64,000 nucleotides of DNA from Ginsengibacter sp963792025 (GTDB lineage Bacteria > Bacteroidota > Bacteroidia > Chitinophagales > Chitinophagaceae). The stretch lies in NCBI GenBank assembly GCA_963792025.1, contig CAWBUS010000014.1, positions 49,074 through 113,073 of the forward strand, given 5' to 3'. The notes under the pieces were generated by a model. It was not told the origin of the DNA. It saw nothing but the letters and a program-made list of their open reading frames with translations, and ran no database searches. The stretch's first letter is position 1; the number at the start of each line of letters is the position of its first letter. A program made the position numbers and the translations under genes. Below, piece by piece: positions 42,544 through 51,249 of the stretch.

Positions 42544-44142
42544 TTATAATACTATATTTTGTACAATTTCATTTTTTGCCGGGTAGTCAGTATTGTAATG
42601 AAGGCCCCTGCTTTCATGCCGGAGTTGTGCTTCCTTCACAATTAAATATCCAACAGTTATCAGGTTTCTTAACTCGCAAAGTTGCGGGGAAACAAAAGTG
42701 GCTTCGTAAAATTGTTCCGTTTCTTCATGCAAAAGATCCAGTCGTTTCATTGCCCTTTCAAGCCTTACGTTAGTACGAACAATTCCTACGTAATCTGTCA
42801 TGAGCAATTGCAACTCTTTAAGGCTTTGGGTAATCAGGATCATTTCTTTTGGGGCGGTTGTGCCTTTGGCGTTCCAATCAGGAATAGCTTCATTAAATTC
42901 GAGTATATCAATCTTTTCCACTGAATCAAGATAGCACCTGTGCGCAAACACCATTGCTTCCAGTAATGAATTGCTGGCAAGCCGGTTGGCTCCGTGAAGC
43001 CCTGTGCTGGCGCATTCCCCGCAGGCATATAAATTTCTTATGGAACTCCTTCCCCATTCATCTGTCTTTATTCCCCCGCAACTATAATGCGCTGCAGGCG
43101 CCACAGGTATATATTGTTTGGAAACATCTATTCCAACTGACAAACACTTATCCGTTATATTTGGAAAGTGATGCACAAATTTTTCCATATCCATTTTGGT
43201 ACAATCTAAAAAAACATGTTCTGTACCATTAATCTTCATTTCATTGTCTATAGCCCGGGCAACTATATCGCGTGGCGCAAGGTCTTTTCTTTCATCATAC
43301 TTTTCCATGAATGCTTCGCCTTTATGATTGCGCAATATGGCTCCATCACCACGCACGGCTTCTGTAATTAAAAAGGCCTGCCCGCTTATACCGGCTTCAT
43401 ATAAAGCTGTTGGATGAAACTGAATAAATTCCATGTTCTCTATTCTACCTTTCGCCCGGTATAACATAGCAACGCCATCGCCTGTAGCGATAGAAGGGTT
43501 GGTGGTGGTGCGGTAAACCTGCCCATTGCCGCCAGATGCCAGCAACGTAATTTTGGAAATGATTTTTTCAATTTCATTCGTTTGCATGTTAAGTACATAA
43601 ACACCGAAGCATTCAATATCGGGTGTTGATTTTGTTACCAGGTACCCTAAATGATGTTGCGTGATCAGGTCAACGACAAAGCAGTGGTTTATTAATTTAA
43701 TATTCGGTTTTGTGGCTATCGCTCTTAGTAAAGTATCTTCTATTTCTTTGCCCGTAACATCCTTATGATGCAGTATTCTGAATTCGCTATGGCCACCTTC
43801 TTTGCCAAGTGCATATTCACCGGAATGTTCTTTGTCGAAATGAGCGCCCCAACTAATAATTTCTTTTATTCTTTCCACTCCTTCTTTTACAACTATCTCA
43901 ACAATTCCCGGATCGCATAAGCCATCTCCGGCTATAAGTGTGTCTTCTATATGTTTTTCAAAACTATCATTATCAAAATCTGTAACTCCCGCAACGCCGC
44001 CCTGCGCATACTTTGTATTAGTTTCATCGCTGAAAGTCTTGGTAAGAACAGTAATACTTTTACCAGGGCAATCTTGTGCAACTTTCAGTGCATACGTGAG
44101 ACCTGCAATTCCGCTACCAATTACCAGGAAGTCTGTTTTCAT
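42544..44142 (-). CDS. nadB: L-aspartate oxidase
   Basis: 532 residues, FAD enzyme that oxidises L-aspartate to iminoaspartate, the first step of de novo NAD synthesis. It shows the N-terminal FAD-binding motif IGSGIAGLTYALKVA, TNTKYAQGGVAGV, the substrate loop EFIQFHPTALYEAG, the active-site region EAVRGDGAILRNHKGE and APAAHYSCGGIKTDEWGRSS, and a C-terminal helical domain (VGIVRTNVRLERAMKRLDLL). That last segment and the AQGGVA motif separate NadB from the succinate dehydrogenase flavoprotein. nadA and nadC are not in the window. It lies 87 bases downstream of ispG on the same strand, with a terminator between them, so it probably has its own promoter. Confidence 0.96.
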   Translation of the reverse strand: MKTDFLVIGSGIAGLTYALKVAQDCPGKSITVLTKTFSDETNTKYAQGGVAGVTDFDNDSFEKHIEDTLIAGDGLCDPGIVEIVVKEGVERIKEIISWGAHFDKEHSGEYALGKEGGHSEFRILHHKDVTGKEIEDTLLRAIATKPNIKLINHCFVVDLITQHHLGYLVTKSTPDIECFGVYVLNMQTNEIEKIISKITLLASGGNGQVYRTTTNPSIATGDGVAMLYRAKGRIENMEFIQFHPTALYEAGISGQAFLITEAVRGDGAILRNHKGEAFMEKYDERKDLAPRDIVARAIDNEMKINGTEHVFLDCTKMDMEKFVHHFPNITDKCLSVGIDVSKQYIPVAPAAHYSCGGIKTDEWGRSSIRNLYACGECASTGLHGANRLASNSLLEAMVFAHRCYLDSVEKIDILEFNEAIPDWNAKGTTAPKEMILITQSLKELQLLMTDYVGIVRTNVRLERAMKRLDLLHEETEQFYEATFVSPQLCELRNLITVGYLIVKEAQLRHESRGLHYNTDYPAKNEIVQNIVL

Positions 44143-44177
44143 TTTACAATTTTAAGTCGTTTATCGATGCGAAAAAT

Positions 44178-44212
44178 AAAACCTCCTGATTTTTGAAATT
44201 TTAGGAGGTTTT
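44178..44212 (-). terminator. intrinsic terminator after ispG
   Basis: AAAACCTCCT (44178-44187) and AGGAGGTTTT (44203-44212) form a ten-pair stem. On the minus strand it is followed by TTTTATTTTT, directly after the ispG stop and before nadB. Confidence 0.85.
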
Positions 44213-44228
44213 AGGAATAGCTTTTAGA

Positions 44229-46202
44229 TCAGGCAACAATCAAAGCAGGCTCTACCCACGCTTCACTTTCTTTCAATAGATTGATGAGCTCTTCAACAGC
44301 AATATCTTCGGGTACAGAGCGCTTGATAACTTCTTTTCCTTTATACAAGGTTATCTTACCGGGGCCGCTGCCAACATATCCGAAGTCAGCATCAGCCATT
44401 TCTCCCGGCCCATTTACAATACAGCCCATTATTGCAATCTTAACGCCTTTTAAATGATTAGTAACTGCTCTTATTTTAGCGGTTGTTTCCTGCAAGTCGA
44501 ATAATGTTCTGCCACAACTTGGGCAACTAATGTATTCTGTTTTTGAAATTCTCGTTCGTGTTGCCTGCAATATCCCAAAAGCAATTGAGTTCATTGTTTT
44601 ATAATCAGCAACTTTATTCTTATCTCCATAATGATAACCTAAGAAAATACCATTTCCAAAGCCATCAATAAAGAGTGCGCCCGTTTCAATTGCATAGTGA
44701 ATAAGGCTTTCATCTATTGTATCGTCATTGCTGTTGCATATAAAGACAACTGGATTTTTGATATCATGTTCATGTAATTCAACCAGTATTCTTCTAATGC
44801 TTTGCACAGCATTCTTATTGGTTGCACTTAAACAAAGAACTGCAGTGGCATCATGTTTAATCTTTTCCAGAAAATTCTTTTTATCAAAAGAAAATCCTTC
44901 TGAATAACAGTCTAACATAACAAAGTTTATGCTTTGTGACTTTGTCATTGTGTCATCCAAATATTGTTTGTCATCAAAAATGGGAACACATTTTTCTTTA
45001 TCAGTAGATTGCTTCCAGGCATCGTAATAGTTAATAATTCTTAACGTTCCCGGCAATGCGAAATCAATAGTATTGTTGGCGCAAAAAATATAATCGGCAG
45101 CCATATCACCAATATTCCATTTATCTGCAAGTGCATCATATTGATAACCGACATCTTCTAAATCTGCATGTATTACTTTATTTTTTTTGCTGAAATCAGC
45201 GATCACAACAGGTACATGTTTGCCTCCAACATTTTGTATTTCGAAGGAAGAACGTTTTGAATTTGTATTTAGAAGTGATAACGAAGATTTTTCAATTGGT
45301 GGAAGTTTTGTGCTTTTGAAATTGGTATATCTTTTTACAATATCCCTGCAAACAGGAATTTCAAATTCAGGGTCTTCAGTAAGAGAAACGCGAATAGTAT
45401 CTCCAATTCCATCTTCCAGCAACGTGCCGATTCCAATGGCGGATTTTATTCTTCCATCTTCACCATCGCCCGCTTCTGTAACACCAAGATGTAAGGGATA
45501 ACAATGTCTCAACTCACCATACATATTTTCAATCAGCAGCCGGTAGGCTTCCACCATCACTTGCGGGTTGCTGCTTTTCATACTTAAAACAATGTTGTAA
45601 TAATTTTCGCTTTCGGCAATGCGCAAAAATTCCATAGCGCTTTCAACCATTCCGATTGGCGTATCACCATAACGGCTCATAATGCGGTCGCTTAACGATC
45701 CATGATTGGTACCAATACGCATGGCGGTTCCGTATTGCTTACAAATTTTTACCAATGGAGTAAAGCGGTTTCTGATGCGTTCAATTTCTTCCTGGTAATC
45801 TGCATCAGAGTATTCTATTAGCTCAAACTTTTTCTTATCAACATAATTGCCGGGGTTCACTCTTACTTTTTCTACAATGCGTGCTGCAATCTCGGCGGCG
45901 TTTGGTGTAAAGTGAATATCAGCAACTAACGGTGTAGTATAGCCGCGTTTTCTTAATTCATTTTTTATATTGAGTAAATTTTCCGCTTCCTTTTTGGATG
46001 GCGCTGTAATACGCACCAACTCGGCTCCCGCTTCAATACAACGGATACTTTGTTCTACAGTAGCTATTGTATCCATTGTATCGGTCGTGGTCATGGTTTG
46101 TATGCGGATAGGATTGAAATTTCCCAGTAGCAGCCCGCCCACTTTTACTTCAAGTGTTGCCAATCTTTTATAATCAATTAAAGATTCTGCATATATATCC
46201 AT
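44229..46202 (-). CDS. ispG: 4-hydroxy-3-methylbut-2-enyl-diphosphate synthase (long form)
   Basis: 657 residues. The N-terminal TIM barrel is clear (IRIQTMTTTDTMDTIATVEQ, PLVADIHFTPNAAEIAA, VRVNPGNYVDKKKF, GTNHGSLSDR, GVTEAGDGEDGRIKSAIGIG). The C-terminal [4Fe-4S] domain holds the Cys ligands in SCPSCGRTLFDLQ and IMGCIVNGPGEMADADFGYV. Between them lies an inserted domain of about 250 residues (about 300-560), as in plants and other Bacteroidetes; E. coli IspG (about 370 residues) lacks it. The enzyme makes HMBPP in the MEP isoprenoid pathway. Upstream on the same strand is the Bat-type gene, 51 bases away. Confidence 0.97.
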   Translation of the reverse strand: MDIYAESLIDYKRLATLEVKVGGLLLGNFNPIRIQTMTTTDTMDTIATVEQSIRCIEAGAELVRITAPSKKEAENLLNIKNELRKRGYTTPLVADIHFTPNAAEIAARIVEKVRVNPGNYVDKKKFELIEYSDADYQEEIERIRNRFTPLVKICKQYGTAMRIGTNHGSLSDRIMSRYGDTPIGMVESAMEFLRIAESENYYNIVLSMKSSNPQVMVEAYRLLIENMYGELRHCYPLHLGVTEAGDGEDGRIKSAIGIGTLLEDGIGDTIRVSLTEDPEFEIPVCRDIVKRYTNFKSTKLPPIEKSSLSLLNTNSKRSSFEIQNVGGKHVPVVIADFSKKNKVIHADLEDVGYQYDALADKWNIGDMAADYIFCANNTIDFALPGTLRIINYYDAWKQSTDKEKCVPIFDDKQYLDDTMTKSQSINFVMLDCYSEGFSFDKKNFLEKIKHDATAVLCLSATNKNAVQSIRRILVELHEHDIKNPVVFICNSNDDTIDESLIHYAIETGALFIDGFGNGIFLGYHYGDKNKVADYKTMNSIAFGILQATRTRISKTEYISCPSCGRTLFDLQETTAKIRAVTNHLKGVKIAIMGCIVNGPGEMADADFGYVGSGPGKITLYKGKEVIKRSVPEDIAVEELINLLKESEAWVEPALIVA

Positions 46203-46253
46203 ACAATATCAATTTATGATTTACAAAAATACGACTAAATGAGGGTCAGGATT

Positions 46254-47930
46254 TTACCAGTCCTTTTCAGGTTTATCAAGCGCTGCGGCTCCTTTTATTT
46301 TATGTAATTTATCCTGCAGTTGCTTTTCATTTTCAAGCAAGGATTTCAATTTTTCTTCCGCATCCTGTTTTGACATTTTTGATGGCCTGAGTTTGGGCTC
46401 ATCATTTTGTTTTTGCTGATTCTGCTTATTTTGCTGGTCTTGTTTTTTTTGATCTGGTTTAGGTTGTTGTTTTTTGTCTTTCTGGTTTTGCTGCTGTTGT
46501 TGTTGTTGTTGCCTTTGTTGCTTTAAAGCACGCTCCAGGTTTTGCCTGGCTTCTTCATCATTAGGATTCAGCATTAAAGCATTTTTGTATGCATCAATAC
46601 ATTCCGGAAGCTTTTTTGCTTTTTGATAAGCCACGCCTTTATTATAATATGCGTTTTCCTTGGTTACATTATCGTTACTGTTTTTAATCGTATTATCAAA
46701 AGCTTCCACGGCTTCATCAGTGTTATCTTTTCTATACAATGTATTTCCCAAATTAAATGAGGCGGTAGGATTATTATCTGCAATTTTAAGTGCGTCACGG
46801 TATGAATTTTCAGCCGCATTATAATTATTCTTTTTATAAGCCTCATTCCCTTTTATAATTTCATTTTTTGCGTTTTGGGCAAACGTGGCGGTGCTTATGA
46901 AAAAGAAAATTATAAGGGTAGCGGCAACTTTCTTATTCAATCTTTTTCTTTCTGAAATAAAAAATTCTATTATCAATAAAAATAAAGCTGCGGCTAAAAA
47001 ATATTGAAAATATTGTTTGAAGGCTTTATAGGAGCTATCACTTATTGTAGCTTCTTTACCTATTCCGGATAGCTGTTTTTTAATATTGTTAGCCACCTCG
47101 TTTGTGGTAGAATATAATTGGTATAAGCCGTTACCATTTTTAGCCAGGTTGCTTAACTCATCCTGGTTTAGTTTAGTAATGACCGTATTGCCTTTATCAT
47201 CAACTTTATAGCTATTGGTGGCAGGATCCATAATAGGCGCACCCTGCGGAGAACCTATACCAATTGTATTTAGCATAATGCCTTCTTTTCCCAATTGTTT
47301 GGCAATCTTTAATGCATCATCATCATGATCTTCGCCGTCGCTTATTAAAATAATAGTCTTATATGTTTTTTCTTTTGGATTGAAAGCACCATAACACATT
47401 TTCAAAGCATCACTTATAACTGTGCCTTGTGTAGGAACGTCATCGGGTGATGCAGTAGCCAAATACATTTTAGCCGCTTCGTGATCCACGGTCATGGGCA
47501 TTTGAAGATAAGCCCTGCCGGCAAAAATTACCAACCCTATTTTATCTTCCGGTGAATTGTCAATGATTTTTGATATCACCTGCTTGGCACGTTCCAATCT
47601 CGAAGGTTGTATGTCCTGCGCCAGCATACTTTTGCTAACGTCAAGGGCTATCATAATATCAATGCCTCTGCGGTTGATCTTTTGGCTTCCATCCGGCTCT
47701 ACAAGTCCTGCAACTGCAAATCCGCATAATGCAAAGCCAATTATGAATACAATAAGTTTTAGTTTAAATTTTTTAGCAGAAAATCCTTTGGTTAATTGTT
47801 GAACGAGTATGGGATCGCCAATTTTTTTATTCGCTTTCTTTTTCCATCGCACCAATAGCATATATAGTAATATCATTACAGGGATTGCTGCGAGTGAAAA
47901 AAGGTATGGAACGTATTGAAAATGTATCAT
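46254..47930 (-). CDS. BatB-BatC fusion: VWA domain plus TPR
   Basis: 558 residues. The first half is a BatB-like protein: two membrane helices (about 8-28 and 55-78), a von Willebrand A domain with MIDAS motif DVSKS (LDVSKSMLAQDIQPSRLERA), then GLVIFAGRAYLQMP and ISDGEDHDDDALKI, and a membrane helix (YFLAAALFLLIIEFFI). The second half begins with what looks like a retained signal peptide (KKVAATLIIFFFISTATFAQ), then three TPR units (GNEAYKKNNYNAAENSYRDA and following) and a Gln/Lys-rich tail. In many Bacteroidetes BatB and BatC are separate neighbouring genes; here they are one frame. Bat proteins support envelope stress or oxygen tolerance. The batD gene lies about 11 kb further on in the window instead of next door. 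Confidence 0.88.
   Translation of the reverse strand: MIHFQYVPYLFSLAAIPVMILLYMLLVRWKKKANKKIGDPILVQQLTKGFSAKKFKLKLIVFIIGFALCGFAVAGLVEPDGSQKINRRGIDIMIALDVSKSMLAQDIQPSRLERAKQVISKIIDNSPEDKIGLVIFAGRAYLQMPMTVDHEAAKMYLATASPDDVPTQGTVISDALKMCYGAFNPKEKTYKTIILISDGEDHDDDALKIAKQLGKEGIMLNTIGIGSPQGAPIMDPATNSYKVDDKGNTVITKLNQDELSNLAKNGNGLYQLYSTTNEVANNIKKQLSGIGKEATISDSSYKAFKQYFQYFLAAALFLLIIEFFISERKRLNKKVAATLIIFFFISTATFAQNAKNEIIKGNEAYKKNNYNAAENSYRDALKIADNNPTASFNLGNTLYRKDNTDEAVEAFDNTIKNSNDNVTKENAYYNKGVAYQKAKKLPECIDAYKNALMLNPNDEEARQNLERALKQQRQQQQQQQQNQKDKKQQPKPDQKKQDQQNKQNQQKQNDEPKLRPSKMSKQDAEEKLKSLLENEKQLQDKLHKIKGAAALDKPEKDW
46480..46530. repeat. CAA/CAG trinucleotide repeat in the BatC part
   Basis: Runs of TTG/CTG on the plus strand (46490-46525) encode a stretch of about eight consecutive Gln and neighbouring Gln-rich residues. 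Such a tract can gain or lose codons by slippage without changing frame. Confidence 0.7.
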
Positions 47931-48039
47931 TATAGTGCTGCTAAATTATTAATGATTGCGTATGAAGAAGTGTTAAAAAATGATAATATTTGCGTCCATT
48001 TCGATATTAATGATTCCCATTTGTTCATCGCAAATCTAA

Positions 48040-49167
48040 TTATGCTTCTCTTTCCTGCGCCCTCAGCCAGCGTTCCGGGATCTCATTATTGCTGGCAAAA
48101 AGATAGTCATTATAGCTGCAGGCAATCAGCTTTTTATTGGGCAACTCCATCCACCATCTTCCCGTTTTTTTACTTTGAATAAAAATAGTATCTACTTCAG
48201 CAAAAGCAGTATGGTACTCATTAAAGTTTTGTTTTTCGCTCAGGTCCGCTTCCTGCTTGCTGCGACTTTTACCATCAATAAAATACCAAATCATTTGGGC
48301 AATTTGCAACGCAGTTAAATCATTGATGTCCTTTTTGGGATCGTAGCCGTAAATACCAAGTGACGAAAGCGAGTGACTTAAACCTGCATAACGGGAAAGT
48401 GTACACGCTTCTTCCCCGCTAAATCCGTTGAGGCTACAATTGGAAGCAGGCGCATCACTATACTTTATGGCGGCGATATCAAAACTTACCATGTTGGAGT
48501 TTCTTAATACAGGTTCCATTTCATCAATTTGTTCCTTTGCTTTGCCAAGCCTGTAACAGTCAAAATGCAGTTTATCCATTGTTTCAAGCATACGAGGATG
48601 CACAAAATAACTTTGAAAACCGATATGGTTATAATGTTTAATCATATTAGGCTCACTTGTTAGCATTTCCATTAAGAAGTTCTGACTTCTTACCGACGAA
48701 TCACTTTTAAGATCAATTGTTGCATCAATAACAGTTGCCTCAATAACCTTTTTAAGACCTTTGTAGGCATAGTATTGAGCAAGCGTATTGTCGTGAGAAC
48801 CGCCGATAATAATTATGGTCTTATTCAATTGTAATAACTCACATACCACGGTTTTTATTGCTGCATATGTGTCAGCAAGAGTTGCCCCGCATTTTATATT
48901 GCCCACATCGGCAATGGAAATATCTTTATGCCAGAAATACAATTGATATAATTGCCTTCGCACTGCATCGGCAGCGTTTCCATTACCAATAAATCCATCA
49001 CCGCGAAACTCGTTTACACCAACTATTACAATATCAATATTATCCAGGTCAGGCATTTCCTCTTCATAAACTTTTACAAAACCTGCCACTTGGCTTTCAT
49101 TATAACCTTTGTCGTCATTCAAAAAAGCTTTGTTTACAGGGTTTAAAAATTCGTGGAGATCGAACAT
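48040..49167 (-). CDS. arginase/formimidoylglutamase-fold protein with degraded metal site
   Basis: 375 residues with the ureohydrolase order of motifs: VIVGVNEFRGDGFIGNGNAA, then IADVGNI, then IIIIGGSHDNTLAQYYAY, then ATVIDATIDLKSD, then MVSFDIAAIKYSD. In active arginases these are GGxHS/D, DAHxD and SxDxDxxD, which hold two manganese ions. Here the second is DATID (His replaced by Thr) and the third is FDIAAIK (two Asp missing). At most one or two ligands remain, so ordinary arginase or agmatinase activity is doubtful. Such proteins are annotated as formimidoylglutamase in related bacteria. It is transcribed divergently from pheS. Downstream is the Bat-type gene. Confidence 0.82.
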   Translation of the reverse strand: MFDLHEFLNPVNKAFLNDDKGYNESQVAGFVKVYEEEMPDLDNIDIVIVGVNEFRGDGFIGNGNAADAVRRQLYQLYFWHKDISIADVGNIKCGATLADTYAAIKTVVCELLQLNKTIIIIGGSHDNTLAQYYAYKGLKKVIEATVIDATIDLKSDSSVRSQNFLMEMLTSEPNMIKHYNHIGFQSYFVHPRMLETMDKLHFDCYRLGKAKEQIDEMEPVLRNSNMVSFDIAAIKYSDAPASNCSLNGFSGEEACTLSRYAGLSHSLSSLGIYGYDPKKDINDLTALQIAQMIWYFIDGKSRSKQEADLSEKQNFNEYHTAFAEVDTIFIQSKKTGRWWMELPNKKLIACSYNDYLFASNNEIPERWLRAQEREA

Positions 49168-49270
49168 ACTTTTTTTATTTTGAGCAAACCTAAAAGATTA
49201 AACGCATAAATGTAATGTCACCTTTATTTTTTTGTGCTATGTCGATAAATTTTTAGATAATGGATTCGCT

Positions 49271-49278
49271 TATTTTTG
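49271..49278 (+). promoter_or_regulatory. possible -7 box immediately before pheS
   Basis: TATTTTTG fits TAnnTTTG exactly and ends five bases before the ATG at 49284. If used, the transcript would start at or within a base or two of the start codon. No convincing -33 TTTG is seen. Confidence 0.3.
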
Positions 49279-49283
49279 CAGTT

Positions 49284-50315
49284 ATGGAAAATTTGTTGCA
49301 ACAAATAGAACATGCTAAAGAAGAAATAAAGAAATTTTCGTCACCAGATAAGAAACCTGCTGAAGTTTTTCGTATCCAGTTCCTGGGCAGTAAGGGACTA
49401 ATAAAATCTTTGATGGGCGAAATGAAAAATGTTCCTTCGGAAAGCCGGCGGGAAATGGGACAGGTATTAAATGATCTGAAGTTATTTGCCGAAAACAAAT
49501 ACGAGGAATTAAAATCAGCAAGTGAAAATGGCTATGAGGAAGCAGCAAGTGACCTTGATTTGTCGTTGCCGGGCGACGTTTTGCCATTAGGCAGCCGGCA
49601 TCCCATAAGTATTGTAAGAAATAAGATTGTTTCTATATTTCAGCGTTTAGGCTTTGCCGTTGCTGAGGGTCCTGAAATTGAAGACGACTGGCATAATTTT
49701 ACGGCACTTAACCTACCGGAGAATCATCCGGCGAGGGATATGCAGGATACTTTCTATGTGTCTCAAAACCCTGATTGGATGCTGCGTACCCACACCAGCA
49801 GTGTGCAGGTGCGTGAAATGGAAAAAGGAAAATTACCGATACGAATTATTTGCCCGGGACGTGTTTATCGTAATGAAACTATTAGTGCACGGGCACATTG
49901 TTTTTTTCACCAGGTGGAAGGTTTATATATCGCCAATGATGTTTCGTTTGCCGACCTTAAGCAGACGTTGTATTTTTTTGTTCAGGAAATGTTTGGCGAA
50001 AATTTTAAAGTTCGTTTCAGGCCTTCCTATTTTCCATTTACCGAACCAAGTGCGGAGATGGATATTAGTTGCCTTATTTGTGGCGGCGAAGGATGTAATG
50101 TATGTAAACACACCGGCTGGGTAGAGATTTTAGGTAGCGGGATGGTTCACCCAAAAGTGCTTGAAAATTGCGGCATAGACAGTAACAAATATTCAGGCTT
50201 TGCATTTGGTATGGGCATTGAAAGAATTACCATGCTCAAATACAACATCAAGGACCTTCGTCTTTTTAGCGAAAATGATTTGAGGTTTTTGAAACAGTTT
50301 ACTGGCGCTGTATAA
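49284..50315 (+). CDS. pheS: phenylalanyl-tRNA synthetase alpha subunit
   Basis: The ATG at 49284 (MENLLQQIEHAKEEIKKFSS) is preferred over one 24 bases earlier, because PheS proteins start with this coiled-coil arm. The 343-residue product has the tRNA-binding arm (1-90), then the class II catalytic core: motif 1 HPISIVRNKIVSIFQRLGF, motif 2 GRVYRNETISARAHCFFHQV, motif 3 GFAFGMGIERITMLKY. A Cys4 knuckle (CLICGGEGCNVC, C-x2-C-x4-C-x2-C) precedes WVEILGSGMVHPKVL, as in other Bacteroidetes. PheS pairs with PheT to charge tRNA-Phe; pheT is not adjacent, which is usual in this phylum. It is followed at 22 bases by the 3-hydroxyacyl-CoA dehydrogenase gene. Confidence 0.97.
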   Translation: MENLLQQIEHAKEEIKKFSSPDKKPAEVFRIQFLGSKGLIKSLMGEMKNVPSESRREMGQVLNDLKLFAENKYEELKSASENGYEEAASDLDLSLPGDVLPLGSRHPISIVRNKIVSIFQRLGFAVAEGPEIEDDWHNFTALNLPENHPARDMQDTFYVSQNPDWMLRTHTSSVQVREMEKGKLPIRIICPGRVYRNETISARAHCFFHQVEGLYIANDVSFADLKQTLYFFVQEMFGENFKVRFRPSYFPFTEPSAEMDISCLICGGEGCNVCKHTGWVEILGSGMVHPKVLENCGIDSNKYSGFAFGMGIERITMLKYNIKDLRLFSENDLRFLKQFTGAV

Positions 50316-50336
50316 ATAATTTTCTCAAGATAAAAC

Positions 50337-51185
50337 ATGACAATCACCATTTGTATATGCGGAGCCGGAACCATGGGAAGCGGCATTGCACAAGTGGCTG
50401 CCCAAAGCGGTTTTAATACGATTCTTTTCGATGTAAATATTGCTGCTCTTGATAAAGCAAAAAATTTCATTGAACAAAATCTTCAATATTTGGTTGATAA
50501 AGAAAAAGTATCGCCCGAAGAAAAAAATGAAATTTATAATCGAATCAGGTTTGTTACCGATGTTGAGAAATGTACCGGCGAAATAATTATCGAAGCCATT
50601 GTAGAAATCGAGGAAGCAAAAGTTTCATTGTTTAACGAACTGGCAAAATATAATAATGAAGAAGTAATTTTTGCAACCAATACTTCTTCACTTTCGGTTT
50701 CTGCTATCCAGGAAAAAATAATTTTCCCTCAAAGAGTTGTCGGTATGCATTTTTTTAATCCCGCCTACATTATGAAACTGGTGGAAGTTGTAAAAGGAAA
50801 CCAGACACGTGATGAAATAGCCAATATAATTTTTGACGTATGCAAGCAAATGGGCAAAGAACCTGTGATCTGTAAAGACGGTCCCGGCTTTATTGTTAAC
50901 CGCATCGCCCGGCACTACTATTTGGAATCTTTAAAAATTGTTGAAGAGGGCATCGCATCTTACGAAGATGTTGATACTATTTTAGAAGCTACCGGATTTA
51001 AAATGGGCCCATTTAAATTAATGGATCTTATTGGCATGGATATTAATCTCGCCGTTTCGCAAAGTATGTATCACGCATTTAATGAAGTTGAACGTTTTAA
51101 ACCTTCACCAATCCAGGTTGAAAAAGTAAAAAAAGGTGAACTTGGTAAAAAAACAGGAAAAGGTTTTTACGATTATTCAATATAA
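50337..51185 (+). CDS. 3-hydroxybutyryl-CoA dehydrogenase-like
   Basis: 282 residues, typical of the single-domain-pair 3-hydroxyacyl-CoA dehydrogenases. The NAD-binding fold starts CGAGTMGSGIAQVAAQSGF, followed by IIIEAIVEIEEAKVSLFNEL, ATNTSSLSVSAIQ and the catalytic His in VVGMHFFNPAYIMKLVEVV. The C-terminal helical domain contains KDGPGFIVNRIARHYYLESL and the closing LGKKTGKGFYDY. It interconverts acetoacetyl-CoA-type and 3-hydroxyacyl-CoA substrates in butyrate or fatty acid metabolism. It may be cotranscribed with pheS (22-base gap), although the functions are unrelated; the epimerase gene follows after 64 bases. Confidence 0.94.
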   Translation: MTITICICGAGTMGSGIAQVAAQSGFNTILFDVNIAALDKAKNFIEQNLQYLVDKEKVSPEEKNEIYNRIRFVTDVEKCTGEIIIEAIVEIEEAKVSLFNELAKYNNEEVIFATNTSSLSVSAIQEKIIFPQRVVGMHFFNPAYIMKLVEVVKGNQTRDEIANIIFDVCKQMGKEPVICKDGPGFIVNRIARHYYLESLKIVEEGIASYEDVDTILEATGFKMGPFKLMDLIGMDINLAVSQSMYHAFNEVERFKPSPIQVEKVKKGELGKKTGKGFYDYSI

Positions 51186-51249
51186 CGGTACCTGAAATAT
51201 ATTTCCTTATTTAGTTTATTATGTTGAAAGAAATTCCGAAACTTTATTA

